Assembly: GCA_000818945.1 (NCBI GenBank)
Contig: KN805392.1
Span: 1 to 64,000 of the forward strand
Origin: Schizochytrium sp. CCTCC M209059
Lineage: Eukaryota > Sar > Bigyra > Thraustochytrida > Thraustochytriidae
Direction of reading: 5' to 3'
Length of the DNA stretch: 64,000 nt
The translations under genes and the position numbers were made by a program. The notes under the pieces are model-generated. The model was not told where the DNA came from, ran no database searches, and saw nothing but the letters and a program-made list of their open reading frames with translations. This document shows, in pieces, positions 1 through 9,488 of this stretch (position 1 is the first letter of the stretch; every line of letters begins with the position of its first letter).

Positions 1-734
1 ACTGCGCGCAAGGTGTTTACCCCAGATGCGCTTTAGACTGCAGCCCTTTGCTCAAGTTTTGGTCGTCACAAAGAATGTATGGATAGGACCTGCGGAGTGG
101 GGTTAGAAATATCAGCTCGAGATCCTCGAGAGTTCTTTCATTCACGCTGGATTTTGGACCTCCAACGAATTGGTAACCATGGTAGCCTGATGCCGAGGTT
201 AAACTTCGTCTCAAATGTTATGTTGTCTGTTTCCTATCTTCTTGTCATTTCCTCTGCGTCAAGCACTTCTTGTTCGAGCCTTGCATCGTGCCATCATTAG
301 AAAATAAAAAAGGAAAGAAAGACAATTTCACGGTCGTTTGGATTCAAGCTATCCCATGGCAGTGAGAGTGCCTCGCTACACAGCCCGCCACAGCCAGCCG
401 GCTGGCTGGCATTTCCATGGCGCCTCACCCCGTAGATACGCACTGCCAGTGCTGAATACCTTAAAAAGAATGGAAAAAAATGGGAGGCCCCATCTTGTGT
501 TGTTTCAAGGCCTGAACGTCGGAACTCCGCATCACGTGCACAACTTAGCAGAGCAACCGGCAAGTCCCTTTGACGTCGAGCTTGCAGTGGAGTGTAGTGG
601 AGTGCGGTGGCGCGCAGCTGCCGGAGCGCCATTGCGACAGGATAGGAGCGCAGCAGCGCCGCGCAGCGAGCGAAGCCGCAACGGCAAGCGGCAGCGTTCG
701 CCTGCGCTCGTTCAGTTGAAATCTGTATAGCGGG
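1..734. other. Intergenic region upstream of the protease gene
   Basis: No convincing gene is seen here. Short open frames on both strands lack domain character and read through GC-rich sequence. The last ~300 bases before 735 presumably hold the protease promoter and leader. No TATA-like element stands out. Confidence 0.5.
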
Positions 735-2009
735 ATGGGCTCGACGCGCGCGACGGGAGCCGTGCTCGTGTTGGGGGCCGTGCTGGCAGCGGCATTCTCG
801 ACCGCGAGAGCAGGAATGCCAAGCACACGTGCTCTGACGAGCTTGAAGCCTCGAATCGTCGGTGGCTATCTCATTGAGGCGAGTTCGCGCGATTGGATGG
901 CAGCAATGGTTCTCACAGAAGAAGACAGCGGAGACCAGTTCATTTGCGGTAGCTCGTACATTGGTTCCTCGGGCGGATACCACTATATGCTCACGGCTGC
1001 GCATTGCCTTCCGACCTCCTCTTTTACGGCTTTCGTCACCTTTCTCAGCGAAAACCTCATTACAATTGACAATGACGCCTATTCACTAGTGTACCCCGTT
1101 GGTGTGCAGGTACACCCCGACTTTGTCGACCATGACGGGGCAACAGAAAACGACATTGCCATCATGTACTTTCAGGATCAAGAGCCGACCCTTCCTACTC
1201 CTGCGACGTTAGCTGGCGAAAACATTGCCTTGGTCGAGGGCGAGAATGCAACTGTCAGCGGCTATGGCGTTACAAGGAGCAATGGAAACCTCGACTACAA
1301 CCTTCGCGAGGCTGTTGTGAATCTTGTGGATATAGACGCATGCTCGGCAGACTACGGTAGCATTGCTGAGATTATGTCTGCATACCACTTGTGCGCCGCA
1401 GCGCCCGGAAAAGACAGCTGTCAAGGCGATTCTGGAGGTCCCCTTACGGTGAAGCGTGGCGAACAGGAGGTCCTGGTCGGTGTCGTCTCATTTGGCGTGG
1501 GCTGCGCCCTTGCGCAGTTTCCCGGCGTTTACACTCGCATTTCTTCTTACGAAACGTGGATCCGAGAAATCATCGCTTCCACTTCCTCCACTGGAGATGA
1601 ATCGGATCTGCGGTTCTTTGCATCGCCTGTGAGTAACATTTCTTCTTTTGCACCAACGCCATCTCCGATACTGGTAACAGAGACGCCAACGTTGCCTGGG
1701 GGATTCCCCATTTCTTCGGGTAACGGGACCCACGCCACGAATGGGACGAATTCAACCGACTATAGTAGCGGTAACGAGACCGACTTGTGGAACGACACAT
1801 TTGCGAGTAGTGACGAATGGTTGGCGCATGATGAAAACGATGGACAGAGTTATACTGAATTCGAAAACGAATACTCGTCCGAGAGTGCATTTAATGTGCC
1901 CATGAATGAAGGTGCAAGCGGAGACACACCTTCTGCGGGGATCCGGAGTTTCCAATCCGTGAATCTATTGGGCGTTTTGTCGCTCATGGCCCACATGGTC
2001 ATGGCCTAA
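735..2009 (+). CDS. Trypsin-like serine protease (family S1), secreted or surface-anchored
   Basis: 424 residues. An N-terminal hydrophobic signal peptide (about residues 5-26) is followed by a short propeptide and the activation site before IVGG (residues 41-44). The chymotrypsin-fold triad is visible: His90 in TAAHC, Asp140 in NDIAIM and Ser233 in GDSGGP. Asp227, six residues before the catalytic Ser, predicts trypsin-like cleavage after Lys/Arg. After the protease domain (ends near 282) comes a Ser/Thr/Asn-rich stalk with at least five N-glycosylation sequons (NIS, NGT, NGT, NST, NET). The C-terminus is short and hydrophobic (about 407-424), which could be a GPI-attachment signal or membrane tail. 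Domain assignment is secure; substrate and anchoring are inferred. Confidence 0.93.
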   Translation: MGSTRATGAVLVLGAVLAAAFSTARAGMPSTRALTSLKPRIVGGYLIEASSRDWMAAMVLTEEDSGDQFICGSSYIGSSGGYHYMLTAAHCLPTSSFTAFVTFLSENLITIDNDAYSLVYPVGVQVHPDFVDHDGATENDIAIMYFQDQEPTLPTPATLAGENIALVEGENATVSGYGVTRSNGNLDYNLREAVVNLVDIDACSADYGSIAEIMSAYHLCAAAPGKDSCQGDSGGPLTVKRGEQEVLVGVVSFGVGCALAQFPGVYTRISSYETWIREIIASTSSTGDESDLRFFASPVSNISSFAPTPSPILVTETPTLPGGFPISSGNGTHATNGTNSTDYSSGNETDLWNDTFASSDEWLAHDENDGQSYTEFENEYSSESAFNVPMNEGASGDTPSAGIRSFQSVNLLGVLSLMAHMVMA

Positions 2010-2421
2010 ATGGATCCTGGCCCACTGTGTATTTCTTCTAGGTATGGTTAGGTAGAAAGGTCTGAGGTCGCTGTTGGTCAATTTGGAGCCCAGCTCATCA
2101 AAGCTCAGGTCGATTTTATTGGCATTTCGATATGTTGCCTCTTGATCTTTGAAAGCAGCAAAAAATCAAATCGCAAAACTTGTACTCGTTTTGCATTTCC
2201 CATGTTTCTTATGATAGCCCACTACCAAGTTTGATTGTTTTTTGTCTTTGTTTCTCAGGACTCAAGCGAAAAAGGTTAGCCTCTTTTTCCTGCTTGCTTG
2301 CTTGCTTGCGTCGATGAGCAACGATTCAAAGAGGATCGTACAAGATTGTGAAGCACATTGGCAATGCCTACACCACAAAAAGAAAAGAGAAACAATAGAA
2401 GAGAGAGAAAGAGAAGGAAAA
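2010..2421. other. Intergenic spacer between convergent genes
   Basis: This holds the 3' flanks of the protease (+) and the GH5 gene (-). It is relatively A/T-rich, with a short run of TGCT/TTGC units near 2295-2315 and A/G-rich sequence near 2380-2420. No gene is seen. Confidence 0.5.
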
Positions 2422-4740
2422 TCACGCCTTGTTCGCTTCGATAATTATGGTGACCGGCGCATCTTGCGGAGGATGCGAAAAGTAAATCACGTTATTGGCC
2501 AAATCGTGATTGTCCTCTTGGGCATCGTTGTTCGACGTAGATTCAAACGTGACGCCGTTCGGGTACTGGTAGCTAGGAACAAAGAGGACCGTAGGTGCAC
2601 CATCCTTGCATTTGGTTGGGATGAACTCAAATTCAAAACGACGCGAGGCCGAGAGCGCATCAAAGTGTAAACGCAACGGCGTACCGCAGGTTTTCATCGG
2701 GTATGGCCGCACCGCGGCCTGGAGAGCTCTCCCTCCACTGTTAAGATCTTCCGTCGCCGAACTATCCTGATCATCGCGGGAAAAAAGGGAGAGATCCTCA
2801 TCGTTCCAAAGCTCGCCACGCTTATGCGAGTTGGCCGCTGCATAGTTCCAAAGCGTAAAGGAAAAAAGATTGTCCTCAAGAGCTCTCATGGTTCGATCAA
2901 GAGCTCGAATCTGCGCGGAATAGTCGCCCGTCTTGTACGCCTCGGCAACTCCGTCCGCATCGCGATCGAGGTCCATGGGAATGCCTACTTCGCCGACAAG
3001 GATCGGTGCGCCGCGGGGCTGGTTTGCAAGGCTTGCACCGCTTTTGCGCACCTTTGCAAGATTGCTCGAGATGGCTGCACTGGCCGCACGCTCGCCGAGA
3101 ACAGGGCTTTCAGAGTGCAGGTCAAGCGCCACCCACGGTCGAAACCGCTTCAAAATGAGCGTAAGCCCATCGTAAAAATGAGGCGCCCAAGCCACCTTTG
3201 GACCCCCCTGCATATTGGCCGGAGCAGGATCGTGTTCTGGCTTGTTTGGATCGATGAAGCCCTCGGCAAAAATAACAGCAGATGGGTGCTCTGCATGAAT
3301 GGCCTCGCGATAGCGGTCGAAAAATGGGGCCATGAAGTCGCGCATAAAATTCACCGACTCGCCTTGCGCATTGAGAGCAAAGTGGTCCGATCGAAGCACC
3401 TTGGCCGGCTTGCTTCCGCTCGCAGCCTGCCAGACGCTCTCGTTTTGCCAAATGTCGTGGGCCTGCGACTTCCACGCCAAGATTCCATCCGGGTTCACCG
3501 TTTCCATGCCGTGAAGGATGAGAGGCGCGGAAAAACGGGCAACCTTGAGGGACTCGCCAGAGCCAAGACGCATTCCGTCAAACGCGCTCATGAACCATCC
3601 CATCGGGGCAGGGAAGAGAGCCTTGTTGAGACTTTTCAGACCCACGTATCCATTGGAGGGTTCATTCAACGTATCATATCCTAGTACGTTGGTCTCGTTC
3701 TGGAGTGTGTGGGCTACCTTGCGCATGGCTGCAATGTAGTGACCCTGCAAAAAGGCTTGCACAGGTACACCGTCTACCAAAGTGTTTGGCGCATACACGT
3801 CTCCGGCGAAAAAGAGCGTAAACATGGTTGCAGCGGCAAGACGGTTATAATTTGTCGGCCACACCATGCGTGGGAAGGGATCTCCGAATTCTTGATGTGT
3901 CACGCTCGCCCCGGAAGTGTGGAGGTTGGACACATTGAAACCAATCTTGTCGAGGGTCCAGCGCGGCGCACCATCTCCACCGGTCCAGCGTGACCATACA
4001 TCTTGGTGAGGGTCGATGAAGACGGAAATTTCGTGTTTTGCGCATTTACGAATCACTGCCAAAAGGTAATCGAGATATGCAGCATCGTACTTTCCAGGAC
4101 CGGCGTGCTCAATCGCCTCCCATGTGACGACGAAGCGAAGAAAGGAAAACCCCCAAGACCGCAATCTACCCAGGTGCTCGTCGGCCTCCTCGAGTGGAAA
4201 GGGACGCCCCACAAACGAGACCGTCTCGGGATCCCCAAAACTATCGGGCCGCCATGTGTCGCCCTTGGGCTGAACAGGGATCTTGGAGTCCCCGCCGAGG
4301 TTCACGCCACGTAGCATCAGGGTTCGTCCGTAATCATCGAGAAAGGAGCTTCCATCGCAAACCAATTCCTCGCCCACGCCGGGAACTTGGGGGCGCTTCT
4401 CGAATGGGGTTTTGCCGTAAGTTTCAGGTCGTTGATCTACGCTCGGCACCTTAAGGTGCTCAAAGCTAAGGATTCCAGCGCACGCCACTGCGATGGCAAA
4501 CCCGGTTCCCAGGAGGCGAAGCTTGCCTCCTCTCCGAAAGCATTGCCGTGAGATGGTTCCGACGATAAAAGCTATTGTGAGTAGCCCGGCGCCAATCATT
4601 TCCTCGGGGCTGAGATTTCCTAGCATGAGCGACAGCATCGTCATAATCGGGACCAGCATCCTGTCACGCTCTGTCAGGGGCGAGCCTTCCGCAGAAAGCG
4701 TGTTGTACAGGCCAATCGAGATACCAAGATCATTGCTCAT
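2422..4740 (-). CDS. GH5 beta-glucosidase, glucocerebrosidase/steryl-glucosidase (EGCrP-like) type, membrane-anchored
   Basis: 772 residues. The catalytic TIM barrel runs from about residue 120 to 680. It has the DPHQDVWSRWTGG block (near 244-255), the acid/base Glu360 in DTLNEPSNGYVG, His521 in WAPHFYD and the nucleophile Glu584 in LVGEVGIPMD. The HQDVWSR...GAP and NEPSNGYVG blocks are typical of the GH5 subfamily containing fungal EGCrP glucosylceramidases and steryl-beta-glucosidases, so the likely substrate is a glucosylated sphingolipid or sterol. Two or three hydrophobic segments precede the barrel (about 29-45, 48-66 and 75-94), implying membrane attachment. A beta-sandwich-like C-terminal domain follows (about 690-772). 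Exact substrate is inferred. Confidence 0.9.
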   Translation of the reverse strand: MSNDLGISIGLYNTLSAEGSPLTERDRMLVPIMTMLSLMLGNLSPEEMIGAGLLTIAFIVGTISRQCFRRGGKLRLLGTGFAIAVACAGILSFEHLKVPSVDQRPETYGKTPFEKRPQVPGVGEELVCDGSSFLDDYGRTLMLRGVNLGGDSKIPVQPKGDTWRPDSFGDPETVSFVGRPFPLEEADEHLGRLRSWGFSFLRFVVTWEAIEHAGPGKYDAAYLDYLLAVIRKCAKHEISVFIDPHQDVWSRWTGGDGAPRWTLDKIGFNVSNLHTSGASVTHQEFGDPFPRMVWPTNYNRLAAATMFTLFFAGDVYAPNTLVDGVPVQAFLQGHYIAAMRKVAHTLQNETNVLGYDTLNEPSNGYVGLKSLNKALFPAPMGWFMSAFDGMRLGSGESLKVARFSAPLILHGMETVNPDGILAWKSQAHDIWQNESVWQAASGSKPAKVLRSDHFALNAQGESVNFMRDFMAPFFDRYREAIHAEHPSAVIFAEGFIDPNKPEHDPAPANMQGGPKVAWAPHFYDGLTLILKRFRPWVALDLHSESPVLGERAASAAISSNLAKVRKSGASLANQPRGAPILVGEVGIPMDLDRDADGVAEAYKTGDYSAQIRALDRTMRALEDNLFSFTLWNYAAANSHKRGELWNDEDLSLFSRDDQDSSATEDLNSGGRALQAAVRPYPMKTCGTPLRLHFDALSASRRFEFEFIPTKCKDGAPTVLFVPSYQYPNGVTFESTSNNDAQEDNHDLANNVIYFSHPPQDAPVTIIIEANKA

Positions 4741-5206
4741 GGTTCACCTTTCGTTTCCGAGCCCTTTTCTATCCTATCCTTTCTTTGTCTCTTGCGAACT
4801 CTTTTCTTTCCTCTCTACCGCCAACTCAAGTCTTGCAACGCGCACGCGCCTTGACGAGGCGCGCGGCCTTCGTCTTCCGAAGCAAATCTAATTAAAGATC
4901 TGTCTTTTCTCAGCGAAAGAGCTTCAGCCCCTCCTCAGAAAGAACCTGAAAAGAAAATCCATCTCCAATGAGGGCCTGAGTCGGGGGAAATCTTCGCAGG
5001 CACGGCACGGTCCCTTGTTCATCACCTCAAGCGCAATAAAACTGATAAAGGTAAAGGTAAAGGTAAAGGTAAAGCTGAAAGGTTAGAAAAGCAACGACCA
5101 AGCCAAAGGCAAAGGCAAAGGCACATGCAAAGGCAAAAGCAAAGGCAAAACCTAAAGGGAGATAGCAAAAAAAAAAGAAATACCTAGTACTAAATCTAAC
5201 TTGGAC
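4741..5206. promoter_or_regulatory. Promoter side of the GH5 gene and 3' flank of the RIO3 gene
   Basis: The 466 bases upstream of the GH5 start contain a pyrimidine-rich tract (about 4745-4815). Closer to the RIO3 stop is a GGTAAA/GGCAAA repeat tract. No gene is seen. Confidence 0.45.
5046..5153. repeat. GGTAAA / GGCAAA hexanucleotide tandem repeat
   Basis: Four near-perfect GGTAAA units (about 5050-5073) are followed by a degenerate block of GGCAAA units up to about 5153. It lies in the 3' flank of the RIO3 gene, just past its stop codon. Confidence 0.8.
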
Positions 5207-7174
5207 CTACTGCTGCTCGCGCGCGCGCTGCAAAAGTGGCAGCCAGCGCGCGCAGGCGTCTTCATAATTCGAAGGCTTTGCGACACCAGTGGCGACTGCG
5301 TCCATGAGCATATCTGTAAGAACCTCCGGATCCACCACATCTTGAACACCCCTTGACTTGAAGAAGCGAGTCACATTCGTGGCGTCGCTTAGAAGAAACT
5401 CGCGTGCCTTGGGGTGAAAATGCAAAACAGCCTGACCCAGATCAATCACGTAGCACTGGCCCTGCATGTACAAAATGTTGTACTCGCTAAGGTCGGCATG
5501 CACCAGTCCACAGAGTGTCATCATTGCGTACATGAGGCAAGTCACTTGCTCGTAGCATTTTTGCATTCTTCGCGCAGAGAGATTTGCCTCTTTCAGCTGC
5601 GGCGCCGGCCAACCGTCTTCGCCGATGAATTCCATGACGAGCAAATTGTTGACCAATGCAACTGGATAAGGACAGGGCAGCCCAGCGCGCCGCACGCGCG
5701 TAAGGTTGCGGAGCTCCTTCTCGGCCCAGACACGAACCACCTTGCGCGGATTCTGACGGGAGAGCTGCTCCACCGTGCGAAATCGGTGATCACCTTTGAC
5801 ATAGTCGAGCCTGTTTTTAAACTCAGTCAATGTCGTCTTGAAGAGCTTGATGGCAAACTGTCGAATTACGACTTCTTCCCTGGGCTTCGATTTGGAATGA
5901 CAACTCTTGCCCTGGCCAATCGGCTGCGCAACCGCCTTCAATCCAGCGGTTTCGACAGGCTCAATTAAAGACTGATCCGTCGCCTTCTCGCCGTCTTCCG
6001 CTGGCGCTGCTGGAGCTTCCGCTCCGCCCGCGGCGCTCGATTGCACCGCTTCAGACGCGTCTATGTCATCGTCTTCGGTAGCATCGCGAGCTCCAGGCCA
6101 TAATTCTGCCGCCTCGTTGGGCATATGCTGCAGCAGCTGCTCATTGTACTCTGCCATACTGTCAAAGTGTCCGGTCGCGTGGAAAACAACGGCCTCTTTA
6201 CCGGTGCGTACGATACCATTGACTTCTTCAAGTAGACCTGCATTAAGAAGTTTCTGAAGCGTAAGTCGCGCGCGCTGATCGAGTCCCTTGGCATGAGTCT
6301 GCATTGAATCGCGCTCCACCGTCGAGGAGAGGCCCTTGACGGTCCCGCTCTGCTTGCGCATGTTGTGCTTGAGAGAATTGTACACTCGATTGGAGATCTT
6401 GTGCGAGCCTGAGCCTGAGCCTGCCTTACCCGTTCGAGGGTCATTTGCGAGACGTTCCCAATTTCTCTGCGCGCTCGCGTCTGCGTCGTGCTTGGTGATG
6501 ATTTCTTCGTCTCCGCCCTGGCCCTTGAGAGCTTTGTTGCGGACTGGCCATGGTGGCAGGCGCGCCGCGGCCTGCGCAGCGTCCGGACGACCCAATTCCT
6601 CAGCGAAAGCCTCGCGGATGCTCTCCATCTCTTCCTTGAGCGCAATCGCATCGTCTGCAGTGTATCGCACCCTTTCCGAGGCGGCTGCCGCAGCGCGTCG
6701 ATGGTATTCCTCAATTTCCTCTGCAGTCTTGAAACGTGACCTCAACTTGACTTTTCCCGCAAAGTTACGCTGTTCGTACGCGCGAAAGGTCTCGAGGGCA
6801 GCTTCTTCCTCTTCTTGCAGGCTAAGCGCGAGAGCGAGATCTGCTGCCTCGTCGACGTCGGGCGAAGAGGCAGGTTTGGCATGTGCAGCACTAGACTCTG
6901 ATTGGGCTGAGTCTGCGCTCGCGCCTTCGTGTTCGGCGCGCGACAGCGCGAGAGCGAGCTTAAGGTCCTCGTCCATTTCCTCTCCGCTCTCAACGTCGTC
7001 GGCGTTGTGGCTTCCTGAGCCGGCAGCAGCAGCAGCAGCCTCTGGCTCGGAGCTAGTTTCGACGAAATCCGTGCGCTCCATACTCTCTGCCAACTGAGCG
7101 CTCATGATGTCCGCCATGTTCACAGCGGGTACGGCCGAAGTCGCTGCCGGCGTCGCCCACGCGGTCGTCGGCAT
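5207..7174 (-). CDS. RIOK3: Atypical serine/threonine kinase RIO3
   Basis: 655 residues from the ATG at 7174. The start is chosen because MADIMSAQLAESM, 19 residues in, matches the N-terminal block seen in RIO3 proteins; the frame is open further upstream without support. An acidic N-terminus carries two DLxLALxLS ubiquitin-interacting-like motifs (about 69-80 and 111-120). The RIO fold follows: the ATP-loop STGKEAVVFH-like sequence (RTGKEAVVFH), FAIKLFKTTLTEFKNR (the FKTTL.EFKNR form favours RIO3 over RIO1), NPRKVVRVWAEKELRNL, catalytic HADLSEYNIL and the metal-binding VIDLGQAV. RIO kinases act in late 40S subunit maturation in the cytoplasm. It is divergent from the MPP6 gene. Confidence 0.92.
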   Translation of the reverse strand: MPTTAWATPAATSAVPAVNMADIMSAQLAESMERTDFVETSSEPEAAAAAAGSGSHNADDVESGEEMDEDLKLALALSRAEHEGASADSAQSESSAAHAKPASSPDVDEAADLALALSLQEEEEAALETFRAYEQRNFAGKVKLRSRFKTAEEIEEYHRRAAAAASERVRYTADDAIALKEEMESIREAFAEELGRPDAAQAAARLPPWPVRNKALKGQGGDEEIITKHDADASAQRNWERLANDPRTGKAGSGSGSHKISNRVYNSLKHNMRKQSGTVKGLSSTVERDSMQTHAKGLDQRARLTLQKLLNAGLLEEVNGIVRTGKEAVVFHATGHFDSMAEYNEQLLQHMPNEAAELWPGARDATEDDDIDASEAVQSSAAGGAEAPAAPAEDGEKATDQSLIEPVETAGLKAVAQPIGQGKSCHSKSKPREEVVIRQFAIKLFKTTLTEFKNRLDYVKGDHRFRTVEQLSRQNPRKVVRVWAEKELRNLTRVRRAGLPCPYPVALVNNLLVMEFIGEDGWPAPQLKEANLSARRMQKCYEQVTCLMYAMMTLCGLVHADLSEYNILYMQGQCYVIDLGQAVLHFHPKAREFLLSDATNVTRFFKSRGVQDVVDPEVLTDMLMDAVATGVAKPSNYEDACARWLPLLQRAREQQ

Positions 7175-7860
7175 TGTCCTCGCTGTGAAGTTCTTCCCTA
7201 CGTGCGAAGTCCTGCAGAGGTGATCGATCTGCTCTTGCGCTTGCGTCTCGCCTTCTTCTCGTCCCGCGCTGCTGCTGGCTGGACGACGGACGGCGCCACG
7301 GCGTTCTGGGTCTGCAGCTGCCTCGCCTCGCCTCGCCTCGCCTCGATGCGACTCGGAGCGGGCGTCGGCGTCTAGGTCCGGGCTCTGCCGCAACTCTCCG
7401 AGTCGGGCGCGCGAAAGCTCCTCGTCCTCGTCCTCCTCCTCCTCTAACGCGAGCGAGCGGCAAGACGTCGGAACCGGCGGATCGTTTCCGGATCGTATCA
7501 AGAACTATAAAGGATCGTTTGCAGAACCGATGCCGCCTGTGCTGCCCAGCCTGACGGTGAGTTCACGTTCAAGGTCATCTTCGTTCGCGTGGTTGAAGTC
7601 GAAGCGATGAGGAGCCGAGTACGTACGGTCGTGGCAGCGGGGCCAGGAGGGCCAACTTGGCGCGTACGACGATTTCCATTTTCGACGTGCCAGAGAACGT
7701 TCAGGTTGTTGCCGTCCGCTGCGAGGTGGGATTTCGATCATAGCTGAGGTCCGAGGCTGTCGGGGGCTCTTTGGGCATCTTCGATTCATTTTTTTTTTTA
7801 CGGCGACTTTTGACTGGCCAGCCGAGGCGCGGGCAGTAGAACTCGAGGTTGGCCAGCAGC
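7175..7860. promoter_or_regulatory. Divergent promoter region between RIO3 and MPP6 genes
   Basis: 686 bases separate two outward-facing starts. The RIO3 side is GC-rich, with five perfect CCTCG units (7321-7345) and CTC-rich sequence near 7420-7445. A T9-type homopolymer lies near 7789-7799 about 60 bases before the MPP6 start. No gene is seen. Confidence 0.45.
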
Positions 7861-8634
7861 ATGTGGCGGCCTGGCGCGCCCGCGCCCGGCGGCGCGGCCA
7901 GCAAGAATAAGAAGAAGAAGAAGAAGAAGTCGAGCGGGCCGCAGGCCGCGCCCGCCAGCGCACGACGCGGCGTCGTAGACGGTCGCGGTGGCTCGAGTGG
8001 GACTCATGGCGACAAACGAGGAGGACGAGGAGGAGGAGGAGCTGGAACGCACAGCAGCGCCGAGACGCCTACGCCGGCTGCGAAGCGCGACAGAAGCAGC
8101 GCCGGCAAGCCAAACGACACCCAGCAACATGCCGACGATCGCGTGCTCGAGCTCGATTCGAGGCCCGTCATGCCTGGCACGAGACCCGAGCGTATGGAAG
8201 ACGTCACAACGAAACCGGCCAAGACAGAGCTCTCGGCGGGTCTTCGTGGGTTGAGGTTCATGCAGCGAAAGGAAGAAGAGGGCGAGGCGGCTCGTGCAGA
8301 GGCAGATCGTCTACGCAAGCTTCGTGAGGAAAAGTGGGTCATTGATCCTGCATTACTTCAGTCTCATACGGGCAAGCTTGTTTGCGAGCCCTTACTTGTT
8401 GCTCCTCGACGTGCGGCTGGGCGCAGATCCTTTGGTGCCTTCAATCAGACTCTCGAGAACTCGCTCGCACAGTCAGAGCGTGATGCTGCAGCGAGCAAAC
8501 GCATGCTCAAGCTTGAGGCAGATGCCATCGGCTCAGACGAGATGGCGGAGTTTCTCAGCGACAGCAAGCGCAGGTCTCCTGCAGCGGCGTCCTCAACGTC
8601 TGCCAAAGGCGCGAAGAGACGACGCAAGGCCTAG
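7861..8634 (+). CDS. MPHOSPH6: M-phase phosphoprotein 6 homologue, nuclear RNA exosome cofactor
   Basis: 257 residues from the ATG at 7861. The N-terminus is low-complexity and basic, with a run of Lys. The conserved core is LSAGLRGLRFMQRKEEE (about 122-138), REEKWVIDP (near 158) and the GRRSFGAFN block (near 188). These match the LLRMKFMQR, EEHWYLD and GRMSFRGFN motifs of MPP6. MPP6 bridges the exosome core to RRP6/MTR4 for 3' processing of 5.8S and other nuclear RNAs. The tail is Lys/Arg-rich, consistent with RNA binding and nuclear localisation. It is longer than the human protein (160 residues) because of its N-terminal extension. Confidence 0.82.
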   Translation: MWRPGAPAPGGAASKNKKKKKKKSSGPQAAPASARRGVVDGRGGSSGTHGDKRGGRGGGGAGTHSSAETPTPAAKRDRSSAGKPNDTQQHADDRVLELDSRPVMPGTRPERMEDVTTKPAKTELSAGLRGLRFMQRKEEEGEAARAEADRLRKLREEKWVIDPALLQSHTGKLVCEPLLVAPRRAAGRRSFGAFNQTLENSLAQSERDAAASKRMLKLEADAIGSDEMAEFLSDSKRRSPAAASSTSAKGAKRRRKA

Positions 8635-9488
8635 TCTAGGCCTAGCTCTGGATTACATGATTGGTTTCCAGTCCCTCCTCGACCCTTCCCCCTCCTCTTC
8701 AAAACACGATTTTTAGAAGTCAGACAAATTGTAATGAACCTTTTCCCGTATGGCCTAGCCTATAAGATTCGAACACTTCTGACCGTAAACCTGAGCCTTC
8801 AACAAGTGCCTTAGTGCGTATACTATTCTACTGACAGTGAAAAGCCTTTGCGAACTAAAGTTTTATGCGGAGCATCTTTGATATTTAAGCCCAGCCTAGG
8901 CTTAGGCTTAGTCTTAGGCCAAGGCCAATGTCTGTTTAATTCTCGACGAAACGCAATCATCCGGTGAAGCGTCTCGCCAATTTGCGTCATCAGCATCTGT
9001 TTCATGCGCATTTCGTGGGAAATCTCTCCTGGTGAGTCGACAATCTCTGCTGATGCTAACATTAACAATCCTGCACCAAAATCTTCCCGAGAACGGCAAG
9101 TCTTTTGCGTCAAGTTGGTACGAGCCTTGTGGTTTGAGTTTGGAATCACTTAAAGTATGCGGAAAAGCGGTTTGACTGTCATTCTGCTGCATCCGTATCC
9201 GATAGCACATCGGAGAAGATGACATCCATAATCCTCTCGTGGACCTGGGCATCTCCAAAATACGTCATTCCCATCTATGAGACAGAGCAAACGGTGCGCC
9301 CTGGCGCTTAACTTTTCCTTCTACCCCACACAGCCCAGAAAAGTGGAAACTTTATTCTTTCAAGAAAAACACCAAAAAAATATACCTATACTTCCAGTGG
9401 CACAAGCACAAGTGCGGATTCTTGAGCATGTCAAGTCTCCAGAATTCTTTTTTGAAAAATATCAAAAGAAAAAGCAAGATGTGTCTCT
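8635..9488. other. Intergenic region with a possible unresolved small minus-strand gene
   Basis: The 854 bases between the convergent MPP6 and NOP9 genes contain repeated CCTAGG/TAGGCC motifs near 8626-8650, 8750-8762 and 8890-8925. On the minus strand an ATG at 9274 opens a 31-codon protein-like frame. A separate downstream frame (about 9149-8940) contains an amphipathic helical stretch. The two could be exons of one gene, but no clean intron could be chosen. Confidence 0.3.

Noticed and set aside
8760..8785. tRNA-like TTCGAATC element on the minus strand
   Set aside because: A B-box-like string is present but no cloverleaf or A-box could be drawn around it.
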